Shown: positions 12,974 through 14,711 of the stretch, in pieces | How the letters are laid out: the number at the start of each line of letters is the position of its first letter | Numbering within the stretch: position 1 is the first letter of the stretch | The notes under the pieces: model-generated | Databases searched by the model: none | What the model was told of the DNA's origin: nothing | What the model saw: the letters and a program-made list of their open reading frames with translations, nothing else | Assembly (NCBI GenBank): GCA_902490325.1 | Contig: CABUDJ010000053.1 | Coordinates: 1 to 14,711, forward strand | Direction: 5' to 3' | Length of the DNA stretch: 14,711 nucleotides | Origin: an uncultured Collinsella sp. | GTDB lineage: Bacteria; Actinomycetota; Coriobacteriia; Coriobacteriales; Coriobacteriaceae | Translations under genes and position numbers: made by a program

Positions 12974-13768
12974 ATGACCGAAACCGCTGCCGCTCTCGTC
13001 GAGACACGCGACACCAAGCTCGAGATCATCATGGGCCGCGAGGCACTCGATAAGCTCGCCGATGCTACGGTGCTGGTGCTCGGCTGCGGAGGCGTGGGCT
13101 CCAACTGCTGCGAGGCACTCGCCCGCGGCGGCATCGGTCATTTCGTCATTCTGGACAAGGACATCATCGCGCCCAGCAATATCAATCGCCAGGCCATCGC
13201 CTTTCACAGCACCATCGGCAAGCGCAAAGTGGACGTGATGGATGCCATGATTCGCGATATCAATCCCGCCGCCACCGTTATCAAGCGCACCGAATACCTG
13301 CTGAGCGACAACATCGACGAGTTCTTCGCGAGCGTTTTGGAGCAGACGGGTGGCAAGCTCGACTACGTCGTCGACGCCATCGACACCATCTCGGCCAAGC
13401 TTACCATTGCCAAATATGCTCAGGACCACGGCATTCGTTTGGTTAGCTCCATGGGCGGGGCCAACAAGCTCCATCCCGAGTGCCTCCGCTTTGCCGACAT
13501 TTTCGATACGGTACGTGACCCCATGAGCCGCATCATGCGCAAAGAATGTAAGAAGCGCGGCATCAAGAGCCTACATGTACTGTTTAGCTGCGAGGAATCG
13601 GTTAAGACACAGCCCCGCGACCCTTCCAATATCCACGAGCGCACCGAGTTGGGCACCGCCAGTTTTATGCCGCCCATCATGGGTCAGATGATCGCCGGCG
13701 AGGTTATCCGCCAGATCAGCGGGCGCGGCACCGAGCGCGTACGCGCCGACGGCCAACGCCTGGACTAG
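12974..13768 (+). CDS. tcdA: tRNA threonylcarbamoyladenosine dehydratase (TcdA/CsdL)
   Basis: A 264-residue cytoplasmic E1-like (ThiF-fold) enzyme that uses ATP to cyclise t6A at position 37 of ANN-decoding tRNAs to ct6A. The ATP-binding loop VLGCGGVGSNCCEALARGGIG spans 35-55, with GCGGVGS at 37-43. Asp61 in LDKDIIAPSNINRQ contacts ATP ribose, and SNINRQ (68-73) is the family signature with catalytic Arg72. DAIDTISAK (134-142) and MGGANK (160-165) follow the expected order, as does the C-terminal FMPPIMGQMIAGEVIR. Length matches the family (about 250-270). The start at 12974 has GGAGG six bases upstream; the in-frame ATG at 12968 overlaps that site and is rejected. It is first in a two-gene unit with tatD, 14 nt apart. 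Assignment to TcdA rather than ThiF/MoeB rests on SNINRQ and the length. Confidence 0.93.
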   Translation: MTETAAALVETRDTKLEIIMGREALDKLADATVLVLGCGGVGSNCCEALARGGIGHFVILDKDIIAPSNINRQAIAFHSTIGKRKVDVMDAMIRDINPAATVIKRTEYLLSDNIDEFFASVLEQTGGKLDYVVDAIDTISAKLTIAKYAQDHGIRLVSSMGGANKLHPECLRFADIFDTVRDPMSRIMRKECKKRGIKSLHVLFSCEESVKTQPRDPSNIHERTELGTASFMPPIMGQMIAGEVIRQISGRGTERVRADGQRLD

Positions 13769-13782
13769 CAGGATGTCCTGCG

Positions 13783-14565
13783 ATGGAACCGCAATTCTTT
13801 GACACGCATTGTCATCTTGATTTGATGCTCGGCCCCGATGCTGCAGCCAGTGAGTCGGCGGCGTCGGGTCTGGGGCTCTTTGACTGCGGGGTCGACCCAC
13901 GCGACTTTTCGGCCGCAAACGAGCGCGCCCGTCGCCTACCAGGCGTCATCGCTGGCGTTGGGCTCCACCCCTGGTGGCTCGCCGACGGCCGCTGCGGTCC
14001 TGCCGAAGTCGATCTGCTTTGCGAAGTTGCTGCCCAAGAGCGCTACATCGGCGAGGTGGGACTCGACTTTTCCGCACGCTTTGCCGGAAGTGAGCCGCTA
14101 CAAATACAGGCATTTGACCGGCTCTGCGATACACTCGTGCAGCATCCTCTTACCGGGCGCGTGATATCAATTCACGCCGTTCGTTCGGCAGGAGCCGTAC
14201 TGGACGTCCTCGAATCGCATGGACTACTCATCCCAAACCCCGACTCCCCCGTTATCATCTTCCACTGGTTTAGCGGCACTTCGGACGAACTCGTCCGCGC
14301 GCGTGATGCGGACTGTTATTTTTCCGTCAACGAACGCATGCTCGCGTCTAAACGAGGACGCGAATACGCACGACAGATTCCACTCGATCGTTTACTGCTC
14401 GAGACCGATGCACCAGCGGAGGCAAACACAGAAACAAGCGCGCAGTCGCTCATCAAATCGCTCACAAGGACCTCGATGCGCATTGCCTCACTCAAAAACT
14501 GTGACGCTAAGCACATTGAGTCGGCAGTTTTAGCAAATGCGCGCTCTGTATTTGACCTTCGCTAA
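13783..14565 (+). CDS. tatD: TatD-family metal-dependent deoxyribonuclease
   Basis: A 260-residue TIM-barrel hydrolase of the TatD family, magnesium-dependent nucleases linked to DNA repair and quality control. Metal ligands appear in order: His9 and His11 in THCHLD, Glu91 in GEVGLDF, His131 in SIHAVRSAG, His161 in FHWFSG and Asp209 in LETDAP. GVGLHPWW (58-65) is the usual strand following helix 2. Length matches the family. The segment around 97-110 is shorter and more divergent than in E. coli TatD, so the exact subfamily (TatD, YcfH or YjjV-like) is not settled. It follows tcdA by 14 nt with AGGA about nine bases before the start, and is very likely co-transcribed. A structured AT-rich stretch and a strong terminator follow. 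Confidence 0.88.
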   Translation: MEPQFFDTHCHLDLMLGPDAAASESAASGLGLFDCGVDPRDFSAANERARRLPGVIAGVGLHPWWLADGRCGPAEVDLLCEVAAQERYIGEVGLDFSARFAGSEPLQIQAFDRLCDTLVQHPLTGRVISIHAVRSAGAVLDVLESHGLLIPNPDSPVIIFHWFSGTSDELVRARDADCYFSVNERMLASKRGREYARQIPLDRLLLETDAPAEANTETSAQSLIKSLTRTSMRIASLKNCDAKHIESAVLANARSVFDLR

Positions 14566-14569
14566 CCCC

Positions 14570-14650
14570 TGTGGGCAAAAAATGTCAAATATGAGTACTG
14601 TTGCAAATCCAGTAACATTATTTTTCGGCAAAATAGTGCCTTGATAATGT
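14570..14650 (+). other. AT-rich structured stretch downstream of tatD
   Basis: This stretch is clearly more AT-rich than its surroundings. ACATTAT (14615-14621) pairs with ATAATGT (14644-14650), enclosing GGCA/TGCC (14627-14630 with 14637-14640). TACTG (14596-14600) can pair with CAGTA (14610-14614) just before. It may be part of the tatD 3' region, the body of a small RNA ending at the terminator at 14680, or a dispersed repeat. No ORF is seen. Confidence 0.35.
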
Positions 14651-14679
14651 ACAGCCGGTAGCGCGCAGAGATGTGGTGT

Positions 14680-14711
14680 AAGAGGCGGGGCATGCCCCGC
14701 CTCTTCTCTTT
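14680..14711 (+). terminator. Strong palindromic intrinsic terminator at the window end
   Basis: A perfect 26-bp palindrome (AAGAGGCGGGGCA at 14680-14692 with its complement at 14693-14705) gives at least an 11-bp GC-rich stem, followed by CTCTTT up to the window edge. It would end the tcdA-tatD transcript or a small RNA. Its U-tract continues outside the window. Confidence 0.8.

Noticed and set aside
12960..12976. ATG at 12968 as tcdA start
   Set aside because: It directly abuts the GGAGG ribosome site, leaving no spacing; the ATG at 12974 is correctly spaced.

Overview
The window is high-GC bacterial chromosome with tightly packed genes, short intergenic gaps, good Shine-Dalgarno sites and many intrinsic terminators. 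Gene content and protein style suggest an actinobacterium of the class Coriobacteriia, most likely a Collinsella-type gut anaerobe. That assignment is inference from GC content and protein resemblance, not a database match. No tRNA, rRNA, CRISPR array, prophage or transposase gene is visible.

Layout. Positions 1-5045 are read leftward: a nucleoid-associated (NA37/YejK-like) protein, a DUF2974-type alpha/beta hydrolase bracketed by two copies of a 33-bp palindromic repeat, L-lactate dehydrogenase, and a class I/II aminotransferase. Glutamine-dependent NAD+ synthetase (nadE, 5046-7025, minus) follows, and each unit has its own terminator or leader structure. From 7229 to 9620 two plus-strand genes of unknown role encode a membrane protein with a long Ser/Thr/Asn-rich tail, and a protein joining an N-terminal OST-HTH/LOTUS-like domain to a C-terminal domain through a long acidic/proline linker. 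Position 9835-11514 (minus) is the ABC-F translation factor EttA. Position 11699-12674 (minus) is an sdpR-sdpI-like operon, an ArsR autorepressor translationally coupled to a six-helix SdpI membrane protein, with a clear promoter and operator. Position 12974-14565 (plus) is a two-gene unit of the tRNA ct6A37 cyclase TcdA and a TatD-family metal-dependent nuclease.

How the genes relate: mostly independent housekeeping functions. Lactate dehydrogenase and NAD+ synthetase both concern NAD(H). EttA and TcdA act on translation and tRNA. SdpR/SdpI is a self-contained regulatory and immunity-type pair.

The most interesting signal is non-coding. A ~115-nt element occurs twice, at 1-114 (minus) and 9686-9800 (plus). 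Both copies share conserved ends and a conserved inner core with a GCGTAC/GTACGC hairpin, but their stems differ in sequence while remaining paired, including two single-pair compensatory swaps in the core. That is the signature of a structured RNA, or of a structured mobile repeat. A second non-coding signal is a minus-strand intrinsic terminator at 12757-12792 with no gene in front of it, preceded by a promoter-like sequence; this suggests a ~95-nt small RNA or an attenuated leader of the sdpR operon. A third is the pair of 33-bp repeats around the hydrolase gene.
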